This document shows positions 14,291-25,935 of a stretch of 64,000 bases of DNA, piece after piece. Position 1 is the stretch's first letter; every line of letters begins with the position of its first letter. The position numbers and the translations under genes were made by a program. Source of the DNA: Lichenostomus cassidix (Eukaryota; Chordata; Aves; Passeriformes; Meliphagidae); NCBI GenBank assembly GCA_008360975.2, contig VLJF02000047.1, forward strand, positions 1,926,169-1,990,168. The letters run 5' to 3'. The notes beneath the pieces are model-generated. The model was not told the DNA's origin and ran no database searches. It was given only the letters and a program-made list of their open reading frames with translations.

Positions 14291-17085
14291 AGGTCTCCAT
14301 CACAGGCCCTCCAAGTCCACTTCCAGGTCACTTACTTTGTACAGATCCCAGGAAAAACCAGGTCTCCATCACGGGCCCTCCAAGTCCACTTCCAGATCAC
14401 TTCCTTTGTACACATCCCAGAAAAAACCAGGTCTCCAGCACGGGCCCTCCAAGTCCACTTCCAGGTCACTTACTTGGTACAGATCCCAGAAAAAACCAGG
14501 TCTCCAGCATGGGCCCTCCAAGTCCACTTCCAGGTCACTTTGTACAGATCCCAAAAAAAACCAGGCCTCCATCACACGCCCTCCAAGTCCACTTCCAGGT
14601 CACTTACTTTCTACAGATCCCAGAAAAAACCAGGTCTCCATCATGGGCCCTCCAAGTGCACTTCCAGGTCACTTACTTTGTACAGATCCCAGAAAAAACC
14701 AGGTCTCCATCACAGGCCCTCCAAGTCCACTTCCAGGTCACTTATTTTGTACAGATCCCACAAAAAAACAGGTCTCCATCACAGGCCCTCCAAGTCCACT
14801 TCCACGCCACTTACTTTCTACGGACTGCGGGGCAATCCAGGTCTCCAGCACGGACGCTCCAAGTCCACTTCCAGGTCACTTACCTTGTACAGATCCCAGG
14901 AAAAACCAGGTCTCCATCACAGGCCCTCCAAGTCCACCGCCACGCCACTTACTTTCTACAGACCGCGGGGAAATCCAGGTCTCCAGCATGGACGCTCCAA
15001 GTCCACTTCCAGGTTACTTACCTTGTACAGATCTCACGAAAAACCAGGTCTCCATCACAGGCCCTCCAAGTCCACTTCCAGGTCACTTATTTTGTACAGA
15101 TCCCAGGAAAAAACAGATCTCCATCACAGGCCCTCCAAGTCCACCTCCACGCCACTTACTTTCTACGGACCGCGGGGCAATCCAGGTCTCCAGCACGGAC
15201 GCTCCAAGTCCACTTCCAGGTCACTTACCTTGTACAGATCCCAGGAAAAACCAGGTCTCCATCACAGGCCCTCCAAGTCCACTTCCAGGTCACTTACTTA
15301 GTACAGATCCCAGAAAAAAACAGGTCTCCATCAAAGGCCCTCCAAGTCCACTTCCAGGTCACTTACTTTGTACAGATCCCACAAAAAACCAGGTCTCCAT
15401 CACAGGCCCTCCAAGTCCACTTCCAGGTCACTTACTTTGTACAGATCCCAGGAAAAAACAGGTCTCCATCACAGGCCCTCCAAGTCCACTTCCAGATCAC
15501 TTACATTGTACAGATCCCAGGAAAAACCAGGTCTCCATCACAGGCCCTCCATGTCCACTTCCAGGTCACTTACCTTGTACAGATCCCAGGAAAAACCAGG
15601 TCTCCATCACAGGCCCTCCATGTCCACTTCCAGGTCACTTACCTTGTACAGATCCCAGGAAAAACCAGGTCACCATCACAGGCCCTCCAAGTCCACTTCC
15701 AAGTCACTTACTTTGTACAGATCCCAGGAAAAACACGTCTCCAACACAGGCCCTCCAAGTCCACTTCCAGGTCACTTACTTTGTACAGATCCCAGGAAAA
15801 ACAGGTCTCCAACACAGGCCCTCCAAGTCCACTTCCAGGTCACTTACATTGCACAGATCCCAGGAAAAACAGGTCTCCATCACGGGCCCTCCAAGTCCAC
15901 TTCCAGGTCACTTAGTTTGTACACATCCCAGGAAAAAACAGATCTCGATCACAGGCCCTCCAAGTCCACTTCCAGGTCACTTACTTTGTACAGATCCCAG
16001 AAAAAACCAGATTGCCATCACAGGCCATCCAAGTCCACCTCCACGCCACTTACTTTCTACAGACCGCAGGGAAATCCAGGTCTCCAGCACGAATACTCCA
16101 AGTCCACTTCCAGGTCACTTACTTTGTACAGATCCCAGGAAAAAACAGATCTCCATCACAGGCCCTCCAAGTCCACCTCCACGCCACTTACTTTCTACGG
16201 ACCGCGGGGCAATCCAGCTCTCCAGCACCGACCCTCCAAGACCACTTCCAGGTCACTTACTTTGTAAAGATCCCAGGAAAAACCAGGTCTCCATCACAGG
16301 CCCTCCAAGTCCACCTTTACGCCACTTACTTTCCACAGACCGCGGGGAAATCCAGGTCTCCAGCACGGACGCTCCAAGTCCACTTCCAGGTCACTTACCT
16401 TGTACAGATCCCACGAAAAACCAGGTCTCCATCACAGGCCCTCCAAGTCCACCTCCACGTCACTTACTTTCTACAGATCCCAGAAAAAACCAGGTCTCCA
16501 TCACGGGCCCTCCAAGTCCACTTCCAGATCATTTACTTTGTACAGATCCCAGAAAAAACCAGGTCTCCATCACGGGCCCTCCAAGTCCACTTCCAGGTCA
16601 CTTACTTTGTACAGATCCCAGAAAAAACCAGGTCTCCATCACACGCCCTCCAAGTCCACTTCCAGGTCACATATTTGTACAACTGCCAGGAAAAACCAGG
16701 TCGCCATCACAGGCCCTCCAACTCCACCTCCACGCCACTTACTTTCTACGGACCGCGGGGCAATCCAGGTCTCCAGCATGGATGCTCCAAGTCCACGTCC
16801 AGGTCACTTACTTTGTACAGATCCCAGGAAAAACCAGATCTCCATCACGGGCCCTGCAAGTCCACTTCCAGGTCACTTACTTTGTACAGATCCCAGGAAA
16901 AAACAGGTCTCCATCACAGGCCCTCCAAGTCCACTTCCACGTGACTTACTTTGTACAGATCCCAGGAAAAAACAGGTCTCCATCACAGGCCCTCCAAGTC
17001 CACTTCCACGTCACTTACTTTGTACAGATCCCAGGAAAACAGGTCTCCATCACGGGCCCTCATAGTCCACTTCCAAGTAACTTAC

Positions 17086-18695
17086 TTTGTACAGATCCCA
17101 GGAAAAAACAGGTCTCCATCACAGGCCCTCCAAGTCCACTTCCAGGTCACTTACTTTGTACACATCCCAGGAAAAACCAGGTCTCCATCACAGACCCTCC
17201 AAGTCCACTTCCAGGTCACTTAGTTTGTACACATCCCAGGAAAACACACGTCTCCATCACGGGCCCTCCAAGTCCACTTCCAGGTCACTTGCTTTGTACA
17301 GATCCCAGAAAAAAACAGATCTCCATCACAGGCCCTCCAAGTCCACCTCCACACCACTTACTTTCTACAGACCGCGGGGCAATCCAGGTCCCAGCACGAA
17401 TGCTCCAAGTCCACTTACAGGTCACTTACTTTCTACGGACCGCGGGGAAATCCAGGTCTCCAGCATGGATGCCCCAAGTCCACTTCCAGGTCACTTACTT
17501 TGTACAGATCCCAGGAAAAAACAGATCTCCATCACAGGCCCTCCAAGTCCACCTCCACGCCACTTACTTTCTACGGACCGCGGGGCAATCCAGCTCTCCA
17601 GCACGGACGCTCCAAGACCACTTCCAGGTCACTTACTTTGTAAAGATCCCAGGAAAACCAGGTCTCCATCACAGGCCCTCCAAGTCCACCTTTACGCCAC
17701 TTACTTTCCACAGACCGCGGGGAAATCCAGGTCTCCAGCACGGACGCTCCAAGTCCACTTCCAGGTCACTTACTTTGTACAGATCCCAGAAAAAACCAGG
17801 TCTCCATCAGAGGCCCTACAAGTCCACTTCCAGGTCACTTAGTTTGTACACATCCCAGGAAAAACCAGGTCTCCATCACGGGCCCTCCAAGTCCACTTCC
17901 AGGTCACTTACTTGGTACAGATCCCAGAAAAAACCAGATCGCCATCACAGGCCCTCCAAGTCCACCTCCACGCCACTTACTTTCCACAGACCGCGGGGCA
18001 ATCCAGCTCTCCAGCAGGGACGCTCCAAGTCCACTTCCAGGACACTTACTTTGTACAGATCCCAGGAAAAACCAGATCTCCATCACAGGCCCTCCAAGTC
18101 CACTTCCACGTCACTTACTTGGTACAGATCCCACGAAAAAAAAGGTCTCCATCACACGCCCTCCAAGTCCACTTCCAGGTCACTTACTTTGTACAGATCC
18201 CAGGAAAAAAACAGGTCTCCATCACGGGCCCTGCAAGTCCACTTCCAGGTCACTTACTTTGTACAGATCCCAGGAAAAAGCAGGTCTCCATCACGGGCCC
18301 TCCAAGTCCACTTCCAGATCACTTACTTTGTACAGATCCCAGAAAAAACCAGGTCTCCATCACGGGCGCTCCAAGTCCACTTCCAGGTCACTTACTTTGT
18401 ACAGATCCCAGAAAAAACCAGGTCTCCAGCACGGGCCCTCCAAGTCCACTTCCAGGTCACTTACTTTGTACAGATCCCAGAAAAAACCAGGTCTCCATCA
18501 TGGGCCCTCCACGTCCACTTCCAGGTCACTTACTTTGTACAGATCCCACAAAAAAACAGGTCTCCATCACAGGCCCTCCAAGTCCACTTCCAAGTAACTT
18601 ACTTTGTACAGACCCCAGGAAAAAACAGGTCTCCAGCACAGGCCCTCAAAGTCCACTTCCAGTTCACCTACTTTGTACAGATCCCAGAAAAACCA
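17086..18695 (+). repeat. Higher-order block b, copy 3
   Basis: Third copy of block b, offset 4,405 bp from 12,680-14,290, with the same monomer order and the same marker variants. Confidence 0.8.
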
Positions 18696-20039
18696 GGTCT
18701 CCAGCACGGGCCCTCCAAGTCCACTTCCAGGTCACTTACTTTGTACAGATCCCAGGAAAAACCAGGTCTCCATCACGGGCCCTCCAAGTCCACTTCCAGA
18801 TCACTTCCTTTGTACACATCCCAGAAAAAACCAGGTCTCCATCACGGGCCCTCCAAGTCCACTTCCAGGTCACTTACTTGGTACAGATCCCAGAAAAAAA
18901 CAGATCTCCAGCATGGGCCCTCCAAGTCCACTTCCAGGTCACTTACTTTGTACAGATCCCAGAAAAAACCAGGTCTCCAGCATGGGCCCTCCAAGTCCAC
19001 TTCCAGGTCACTTACTTTGTACAGATCCCAGGAAAAACCAGGTCTCCAGCATGGGCCCTCCAAGTCCACCTCCACGCCACTTACTTTCTACGGACCGCGG
19101 GGCAATCCAGGTCTCCAGCACAGACGCTCCAAGTCCAATTCCACGTCACTTACTTTGTACAGATCCCAGGAAAAAACAGGTCTCCATCACAGGCCCTCCA
19201 AGTCCACTTCCAGGTCACTTACTTTGTACAGATCCCAGAAAAAAACAGGTCTCCATCACATGCCCTCCAACTCCACTTCCAGGTCACTTACTTTGTACAG
19301 ATCCCACAAAAAACCAGGTCTCCATCACAGGCCCTCCAAGTCCACTTCCACGTCACTTACTTTGTACAGATCCCAGGAAAAACCAGGTCTCCATCACGGG
19401 CCCTCCAAGTCCACTTCCAGGTCACTTACTTTGTACACATCCCAGGAAAAACCAGGTCTCCATCACGGGCCCTCCAAGTCCACTTCCAGGTCACTTACTT
19501 TGTACACATCCCAGGAAAAACCAGGTCTCCATCACAGGCCCTCCAAGTCCACTTCCAGGTCACTTACTTTGTACAGATCCCAGGAAAAACCAGGTCTCCA
19601 GCACAGGCCCTCCAAGTCCACTCCCAATTCACTTACTTTGTACAGATCCCAGGAAAAAACAGGTCTCCAGCACAGGCCCTCCAAGTCCACTTCCAGGTCA
19701 CTTACTTTGTACAGATCCGAGGAAAAACCAGGTCTCCAGCACAGGCCCTCCAAGTCCACTCCCAATTCACTTACTTTGTACAGATCCCAGGAAAAAACAG
19801 GTCTCCATCACAGGCCCTCCAAGTCCACTTCCAGGTCACTTACTTTGTACAGATCCCAGGAAAAAACAGGTCTCCAGCATGGGCCCTCCAAGTCCACTTC
19901 CAGGTCACTTACTTTGTACAGATCCCAGAAAAAACCAGGTCTCCATCACAGGCCCTCCAAGTCCACTTCCAGGTCACTTACTTTGCAGATCCCAGGAAAA
20001 ACGAGGTCTCCATCACAGGCCCTCCAAGTCCACCTCCAC

Positions 20040-23000
20040 GTCACTTACTTTGTACAGATCCTGAGGCCATCCGGGTCTCCAACACCGACGCTCCAAATCC
20101 ACCGCCAGGCCACTTACTTTGTACAGAGCGCGGCACCATCCAGGTCTCCAGCACGGATGCTCTAAGCCCACCTCCAGGCCACTTACTTTGTATAGATCCC
20201 GGGGAAAACCAGGTCTCCAACACAGGGGCTCTATGTCCACCTCCAGGCCACTTTGCACAGAGCGCGGGGCCATCCGTGTCTCCAACACGGGTGCTCTAAG
20301 GCCACCTCCAAACCACTTGCTTTCTACAGAGCGAGGGGCCCTCCAGGTCTCCAACACGGGTGCTCTGGGTACACCTCAAGGCAACTTACATTGCACAGAT
20401 CCCAGGGAGATCAGGGTGTCCGATACGAGTGCTCTAAGTCAGCCTGCAAGCCACTTTTTTTGTACAGATCCTGGGGCGATCCAGGTCTCCAACACGGGCA
20501 CTCTAACTCCACCTCCAGGCCACTTACCTTGTACAGATCCCAGGGCGATCCGGGTCCTAAAGACCGGTGCTCTAAGGAGCCTGCAGGCCACTTACTTTCT
20601 ACAGATCCTGGGGCGATCCAGGTCTCCAACACCGGTGCTCTAAGTCCATCTCCAGGCCACTTAACTGTACAGAGCGCGGGGCCATCCTTGTGTCCAACAC
20701 GGGCGCTCTAAGTCCACCTGCAGGCCACTTACTTTGTACAGATCCCAGGGAAAACCAGGTCTGCAACACGGCCGTTTTAAGTCCATCTCCAGGCCTCTTA
20801 CCTTGCACAGATCCCAGGGAAAATCAAGTCTCCAACACATGCGCTCTAAGTCCATCTCCAGGCCACTTACTTTGTACAGAGGCAAGAGAAAACCAAGTGT
20901 CCAACACGGGCGTTCTGAGTCCACCTCCAGGCCACTTACTTTGTACAGATCCCGGGGAAAACCAAGTCTCCATCACAGGCGCTCCATGTCCATCACCAGG
21001 CCACTTACTTTGTACAGATGAAAGTGAAAACTGGGTCTCCAACACAGACGCTCTAAGTCCACCTATAGGCCACTCACATTTTACAGATCCCAGGAAAAAC
21101 CAGGTCTCCAACACGGCCGCTCTAAGTCCACCTCCAGGCCACTTATTTGTATGGAGCGAGGGGCCATCCATGTCTCCAACACGGGTGCTCTGGTACACCT
21201 GAATGCAACTTACTTTGTACACATCCCAGGGCGATCCAGGTCTCCAACACGGGCACTTGAAGTCCACCTGCAGGCCACTTACCTTGTACAGGTCCTGGGG
21301 CTATCCGGGTCTCCAAGACAGGCACTTTCAGTCCACCTGCAGGCCACTTACCTTGTACAGATCTCAGGTCTATCTGGGTCCTCAAGACCGGTACTCTAAG
21401 TCCACCTGCAGGCCACTTACTTTGTACAGATCCCGGGGAAAACCAGGTCTCCAACACAGGCGCTCTAAGTCCACCTCCAGGCCACTTACTATTTACAGAG
21501 CGCGGGGCCATCCGGGCCACCAGCACAGACGCTCTAAGTCCATCTCCAGGCCACTTAGCTTGTACAGATCCCAGGAAAAACCAGGTCCCCAACACGGGCA
21601 CTCTAAGTCCACCTCCAGGCCACTTAGCTTGTACAGAGCGCGGGGCAATCCGGGTCTCCAACACGGGCGCTCTAAATCCATCTCCAGGCCACTTACTTTG
21701 TACAGATCCTGGGGCAATCGGGGTCTCCAAAACGGGCGCTCAAACTCCACCTATAGGCCACTTTGTACAGATGCCAGGGTGATCAGAGTGCCTGATACGA
21801 GTGCTCTAAGCCAGCCTGCAGGCCACTTACTGTGTACAGATCCTGAGGCGATCCAGGTCTCCTACACGGGCGCTCTAAGTCCACCTCCAGGCAACTTACT
21901 TTGTACAGATCCTGGGAAAATCGAGGTCTCCGAGACAGGCGCTCTAAGACTCACCTTCAGACCAGGTGCCACAAATCCTGGGGCGATCGGGGTCTCCAAC
22001 ACGGGCACTATAAATCCATCTGCAGGCCACTTACTTTGTACAGATCCGGAGGCGATCTGGGTCTCCAAGACGGGCATTCTGAGTTCAACTGCAGGCCACT
22101 TACCTTGTACAGGTCCTGGGGCTATCCGGGTCTCCAAGACAGGCACTTTCAGTCCACCTGCAGGCCACTTGCCTTGTACAGATCTCAGGTCGATCTGGGT
22201 CCTCAAGACCGGTGCTCTAAGTCCACCTGCAGGCCACTTACTTTGTACAGATGCCAGGGCGATCAGGGTGCCTGATACAAATTCTCTAAGCCAGCCTGCA
22301 GGCCACTTACTTTGTACAGATCCTGGGGCAATCCTGGTCTCCTACATGGGTGCTCTAAGTCCACCTGCAGGCCACTTACTTTGTACAGATCCTGGGGCAA
22401 TCGGGGTCTCCAAGACAGGCGCTCTAAGTCCACCTGCAGGCCACTTACTTTGTACAGATTCTGGGACGATAGGGGTCTCCCAGACAGGCACTGTATGTCT
22501 TACCTTCAGACCAGCTGTCACAGATCCAGGGGCGATCGGGGTCGCCAAGACGGGCGCTCTAAGTCTTACCTTCAGGCCAGCTTTCACACATCCTGGGACA
22601 ATCGGGGTCTCCATGACAGGTGGTCTAACTCCACCTGCAGGCCACTTACTTTGTACAGATCCCAGGGTGATCGGGGTGTCCCATACAAGTGCTCTAAGTC
22701 CACCTGCAGGCCACTTACTTTGTACAGATTCTGGGACGATAGGGGTCTCCAAGACGGGCGCTGTAAGTCTTACCTTCAGGCCAGCTTTCACAGATCCTGG
22801 GGCAATCGGGGTCTCCAACACAGGCGCTTTCAGTCCAACTGCAGACCACTTACTTTGTACAGATCCCATGGTGATCAGGTTGTCCGATACGAGTGCTCTA
22901 AGTCAGCCTGCAGGCCGCTTACTTTGTACAGATCCCGGGGCGATCACGGTCTCCAAGACGGGCGCTCTAAGTCTACCTGCAGGCCACTTACGTTATACAG

Positions 23001-23272
23001 ATCCCGGGCCATCGGGGTCCCGAACACGGGCGCTCTAAATCTCACTTTCAGGCCAGCTTTCACAGAATCCGGAGCGATCGCGGTCCGTAATACAGGCGCT
23101 CTAAATCCACCTGCAGGCCACTTACTTTGTACGGATCCTGGGACGATCGGGGTCTCCCAGACAGGTGCTCTAAGTCTCACCTTCAGACCTGCTGTCACAG
23201 ATCCTGGGGCGATCGGGGTCTCCGCGACGGGCGCTCTAAGTCCATCTGCAGGTCACTTACTTTGTACAGATC
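20040..23272. repeat. Older diverged satellite segment, left
   Basis: The same monomer framework continues (CACTTACTTTGTACAGATCC, CAGGTCTCCAA), but neighbouring units differ strongly, with GGGGCGATC, AAGACGGGCGCTCTAAGTCC and CACCTGCAGGCC variants and some shortened units. It lies between the homogeneous array and single-copy DNA, as expected for an older array edge that escaped homogenisation. Unlike the homogeneous part, it aligns monomer by monomer with 53,511-56,745 in reverse complement, with at least one unit missing on the right. Confidence 0.9.
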
Positions 23273-23403
23273 CCCACCTTACTTACTAGAAGCCTCACTT
23301 TTGGATGCCGTCTTTGATGTGAGGCACGTACCTCGTGACGTTATGAACCTGCTGAAAAAATTTCAAGCATCACACTCTATACAATCGGGAATTCCAGTAA
23401 GTT
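23272..23403 (-). repeat. Exon-like module, copy A
   Basis: In reverse complement this ~130-bp segment aligns with 24,782-24,925. Both share the CTTGAAA, TTTTTTCA and CATCAAAGA-type blocks and end in GAGGCTTC followed by TAAGTAAGGTG. In copy A that donor-like end runs straight into the first satellite monomer. The frame that is open in copy B is broken here by a stop codon. The two copies face each other across about 1.4 kb. Confidence 0.7.
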
Positions 23404-23600
23404 GTAAAAAAAAAAATAAAAATAAAAAACTCCTAAACAATGAAATACAGAACAAAAAAGGCACAAAAACCAAAACCAAAAAAAAGCCAAGAAAAACCAA
23501 AATCAAACAAAAAGCCCTAAATCCACACCAACACGCACAACCCCCCCTCCAGAAAATAATAAAGAAACCGGGCTTAAAAAAATACCAAAAACCGGCCTAG
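23404..23600. repeat. A-rich low-complexity tract
   Basis: Long A-runs interrupted by short AAAACC, AAAATAAA and CCACACC words. There is no open reading frame of note. The mirrored tract at 53,200-53,390 is T-rich and differs slightly in length. Confidence 0.8.
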
Positions 23601-23815
23601 AAAAATTAGGTTCCAAAACACCAAAAACCCCCCAAACAAAATCTGATTCCAAAATACCAGAATAAGCTAGTTTCAAAATAATAGAAAAACAAATCTCAAA
23701 CCATCAGAAAAACAGGTTGCAAAATGTCAGTTTTAAAGTACCAGAACACTAAGTTTCAAAATGCCAAAAACACCCAGTTTCAAAACGCCAGGACACCAAG
23801 TTCCAAACTGCCAAT
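23600..23815. repeat. Diverged ~27-bp minisatellite
   Basis: About eight imperfect units built on GTTTCAAAATGCCAGAACACC, with variants TTCCAAAACACC, TTTCAAAATAATAG, TTGCAAAATGTCAG and TTTTAAAGTACCAG. The mirrored copy lies at about 52,970-53,190. Confidence 0.7.
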
Positions 23816-24643
23816 GGAATTCTATTTCAGATTTCAAAATAGTGGCGGAGAAGACTGGTTCTTTTCCACAAAAATGAAAGCCTGGCACCCCAGTGTTTTA
23901 GGGCAGACAATAGGCTGTGTAGGGGAGGGAACAAGCAGCTGACTCTTCTCCACCTGCCCCCCCCCGCCTTTCAAGGAGCAGCAAACGCTTCTACCTGTAC
24001 CCCGGTACCAGAAGTCTCGTACGGGAGCGAGCTTTGCGCATTCTTAACCCCAATGGCCCGCAACAGTCGGTTGCTTTTCTCGCTTTTATTTATAATGCGT
24101 AACACCCTAATTAGAGAGCTCGGTACAACATTCACATCGTTACTAATCTTCCCTACTTAGGTCACATGTGGAATACTACTTAGCAATCAGCAAAGAATAA
24201 TTCTACAAGTTAGCAACAAATTATTCAACTTACGCAGGTATGCTGCCAAAACACAAAGTTTCATTTCTTACCTCATTTACGCCCTTTTGCTTGATGCAGC
24301 TGTATAAAATAATAAAGTATAGTAATTTCCCTGAAGAGTTTTCTTCTCTATCAAGCCCTTTACTCACCAGAAAGGTAAGTCAGAGGAACCTAAGAGCCAC
24401 AGCTGCTCTGAGGGCTTTGATACCCAATGGTATTTGCCTCCTCCCTTTTTTCAGGCATGCTGGGAACGAGAGGCGGGCCCAGCCAGGGGTATATTAACCC
24501 CAGCCTTTGGCTAAGGTGTTTATTTTCTCTCTGGAGTTCACTGGAGTCAGAGCTGTCTTCTCATTTAAAGGAAGGGGCTTTTTCAGCTCAGGTTTTTTCA
24601 AGCAGGTGCTTTTGGCACCTAAAGCAAGAGAGGCTTTGAAGAC
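23816..24643. other. Single-copy DNA without a recognisable gene
   Basis: No coding region is supported. There is a C-rich run near 23,957. A TATA-like GGTATATTAACC word at about 24,488, inside a small palindrome GGGGTATATTAACCCC, could serve the micro-ORF downstream. A TTTATTTATAA word near 24,085 resembles the TATA/poly-A part of an LTR read on the minus strand, but target-site duplications were not found. Confidence 0.5.
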
Positions 24644-24901
24644 ATGGTGAGGAAGGTAGCACTGAATGCAGTGAGTATTTAAGTTCATTATTTTGGGTTG
24701 TATGTTCAGAGTTGGTAAGATGCTTTTGTGCTTTGTAATTTAACAGAATTTGTATTTTGATGTTGGTTTTCTTTTTCTAAGAAGCATTGGAACTTCCTGA
24801 AATTCCTGATTGTGTTAAGTGTGGCGCTTGAAACTTTTTCATCAGATTCATCATGTCAAAAAAGAGACCTGCCTCTTGTCAAAGATGACATCCAAAGCTG
24901 A
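24644..24901 (+). CDS. Candidate two-exon micro-ORF (48 aa), hypothetical
   Basis: I do not recognise this gene. An ATG in a good initiation context (GACATGG) opens nine codons at 24,644-24,670, which end at a donor-like GCA|GTGAGT. A pyrimidine-rich tract and acceptor-like TTTTTCTAAG end at 24,781. Codons 24,782-24,901 then continue in the same phase for 39 residues to TGA. The predicted intron is 111 bp. Residues 15-25 are hydrophobic (FLKFLIVLSVA) after a basic start, which resembles a signal peptide. The following 23 or so residues are polar with a single Cys. A TATA-like word lies about 155 bp upstream. The right arm carries the same structure, with a silent GCA to GCG change in exon 1. 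No homology is known to me, and chance assembly of splice-like words is quite possible. Confidence 0.25.
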
Positions 24902-24925
24902 GGCTTCCAGTAAGTAAGGTGAGGA
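24782..24925 (+). repeat. Exon-like module, copy B
   Basis: This is the + oriented counterpart of the inverted copy at 23,272-23,403. It begins after an acceptor-like CTAAG and ends in GGCTTCCA|GTAAGTAAGG, so it has the outline of an internal exon. One frame is open for 39 codons, but it stops 8 bases before the donor-like site. Confidence 0.6.
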
Positions 24926-25224
24926 TCATTACAAGGAGAAGGAGAGTGAGCAGGGCACTAGGTTAGGAATTACGGGGGGTGGGGTGAGGGGTTGAAGGCA
25001 GCACAGTGGGAAATAGTGTCCATTGAGGGGCCCCGTAAGACCTTTCCCCAAGACCAGCAGGTGCATTTATGTGTGCTAAGGCGCACAAATACACCCCCTC
25101 CTCACAGTAACGGCACGTAATTCTACCTCTCGGCAACCCAGGTGTCCATCATAATGACAGCCACAGCCTTCAAGTGGGGATGAAGCTGGAGACTTAAAGG
25201 CCTAAGTGCACTTAGGAAATGGCA
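24926..25224. other. Single-copy DNA, nothing recognised
   Basis: Mixed-composition DNA with a G-rich run near 24,973-24,990. No ORF, RNA gene or repeat family is recognisable here. Confidence 0.5.
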
Positions 25225-25935
25225 AGTAGCTGGATTGTGGGGATTTGTCCCACGTGCCGCTAAACTCATGCATTGACTTTGGTTTTCTTTTTCGTAGCCG
25301 ACTAAGGAGCTCACCAGCCATACCGGGGCCTTCCGAGAGAGCCGAGGCGGACTCCCTTTGCGTCCAGCGAGGATTCCCGTTGCCGGCCGTCTAAAAGATA
25401 AGTTGGGGGCCATAACCCAGAGATGGGACGATAGCGGGGTAGCAGGCCAGAAATTCCCGTGAGAGATCTAAAAATTAGCTCAGGGAAAGAGATGTTCTCT
25501 GAGGGACTTCTTAGTAGAGCCAGAGGCAGCAGCAGCTTTACTTTGTTTGCAACCGTAAGGATGCACAGCACGGAGCAGTTCCAGTTTGTGTCACGTTGTC
25601 TGGCGTCTTTTGTCGTCTGCTCTGTCTTTGGGATGTCTCAGATCAATTGTCTCTGTCTGTTGTGCTTTATTGCGAGCATCGGTTGGCATCTCTGGGTTCT
25701 CAAATATTTGCGCTTCTCGGTCCGATGCCAGCGTGATTTGTTCTTATTCTTGTCTCGGCCGTGTCTTGGAACCGCGTATTGGAAGCGTGGAGTCAGATGT
25801 GTTTTGAGGCCTTGTTCCCGGCTGTATTGCCATCTATCCTTTCCGGGTGTGAGTTGTAACGTCTTAGGGCTTGTAAGGATGCGTGGAGCGTTCTGAACGT
25901 AGCATTATCTCACAGCCATCTTGATCATTGTGACT
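25225..25935 (+). repeat. Diverged tandem duplication, unit 1
   Basis: This unit aligns with the next one at an offset of about 708-722 bp. Shared anchors are CTCATGCATTGA near 25,265, the pyrimidine run ending in CGTAG before ACTAAG, the AGGCCAGAAATTCCCG block, the TGTGTCACGTTGTCT block and TTGTAAGGATGCGTGG near 25,871. The T-run plus AG resembles a splice acceptor in both units. No function is recognised. Confidence 0.7.

Larger units (their letters stand above)
1465..20040. repeat. Homogeneous ~69-bp satellite array, left
   Basis: About 270 tandem monomers of roughly 68-72 bp. Each contains, on the + strand, CACTTACTTTGTACAGATCC followed by CAGGTCTCCATCAC and CCAAGTCCACTTCCAGGT. Variant monomer types (GACCGCGGGGCAATCC, CATCCCAGG, CCTCCACGCCACTT) recur in the same order over kilobases, giving a higher-order structure. 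The unit is close to 23 codons, so all three + frames stay open over long distances. That is an arithmetic effect, not evidence of coding. On the minus strand each unit carries a GTAAGT splice-donor-like word. Confidence 0.95.

Noticed and set aside
1668..20165. Very long + strand ORFs (up to about 1,988 codons) made of 23-residue repeats
   Set aside because: All three + frames are open at once because the monomer is near 69 bp and stop-poor on that strand. Frames slip from one to another at small indels, and there is no start, splice or domain evidence. This is satellite, not protein.
1465..23272. CRISPR array
   Set aside because: Repeats and intervening sequence are all one tandem monomer, with no unique spacers and no cas genes, in a vertebrate-type context.
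23996..24218. Possible solo LTR on the minus strand (TG...CA ends, TATAAATAAAAGC inside)
   Set aside because: No target-site duplication at these ends, no second copy or internal region to define the borders, and short for an LTR. It remains a possibility only.
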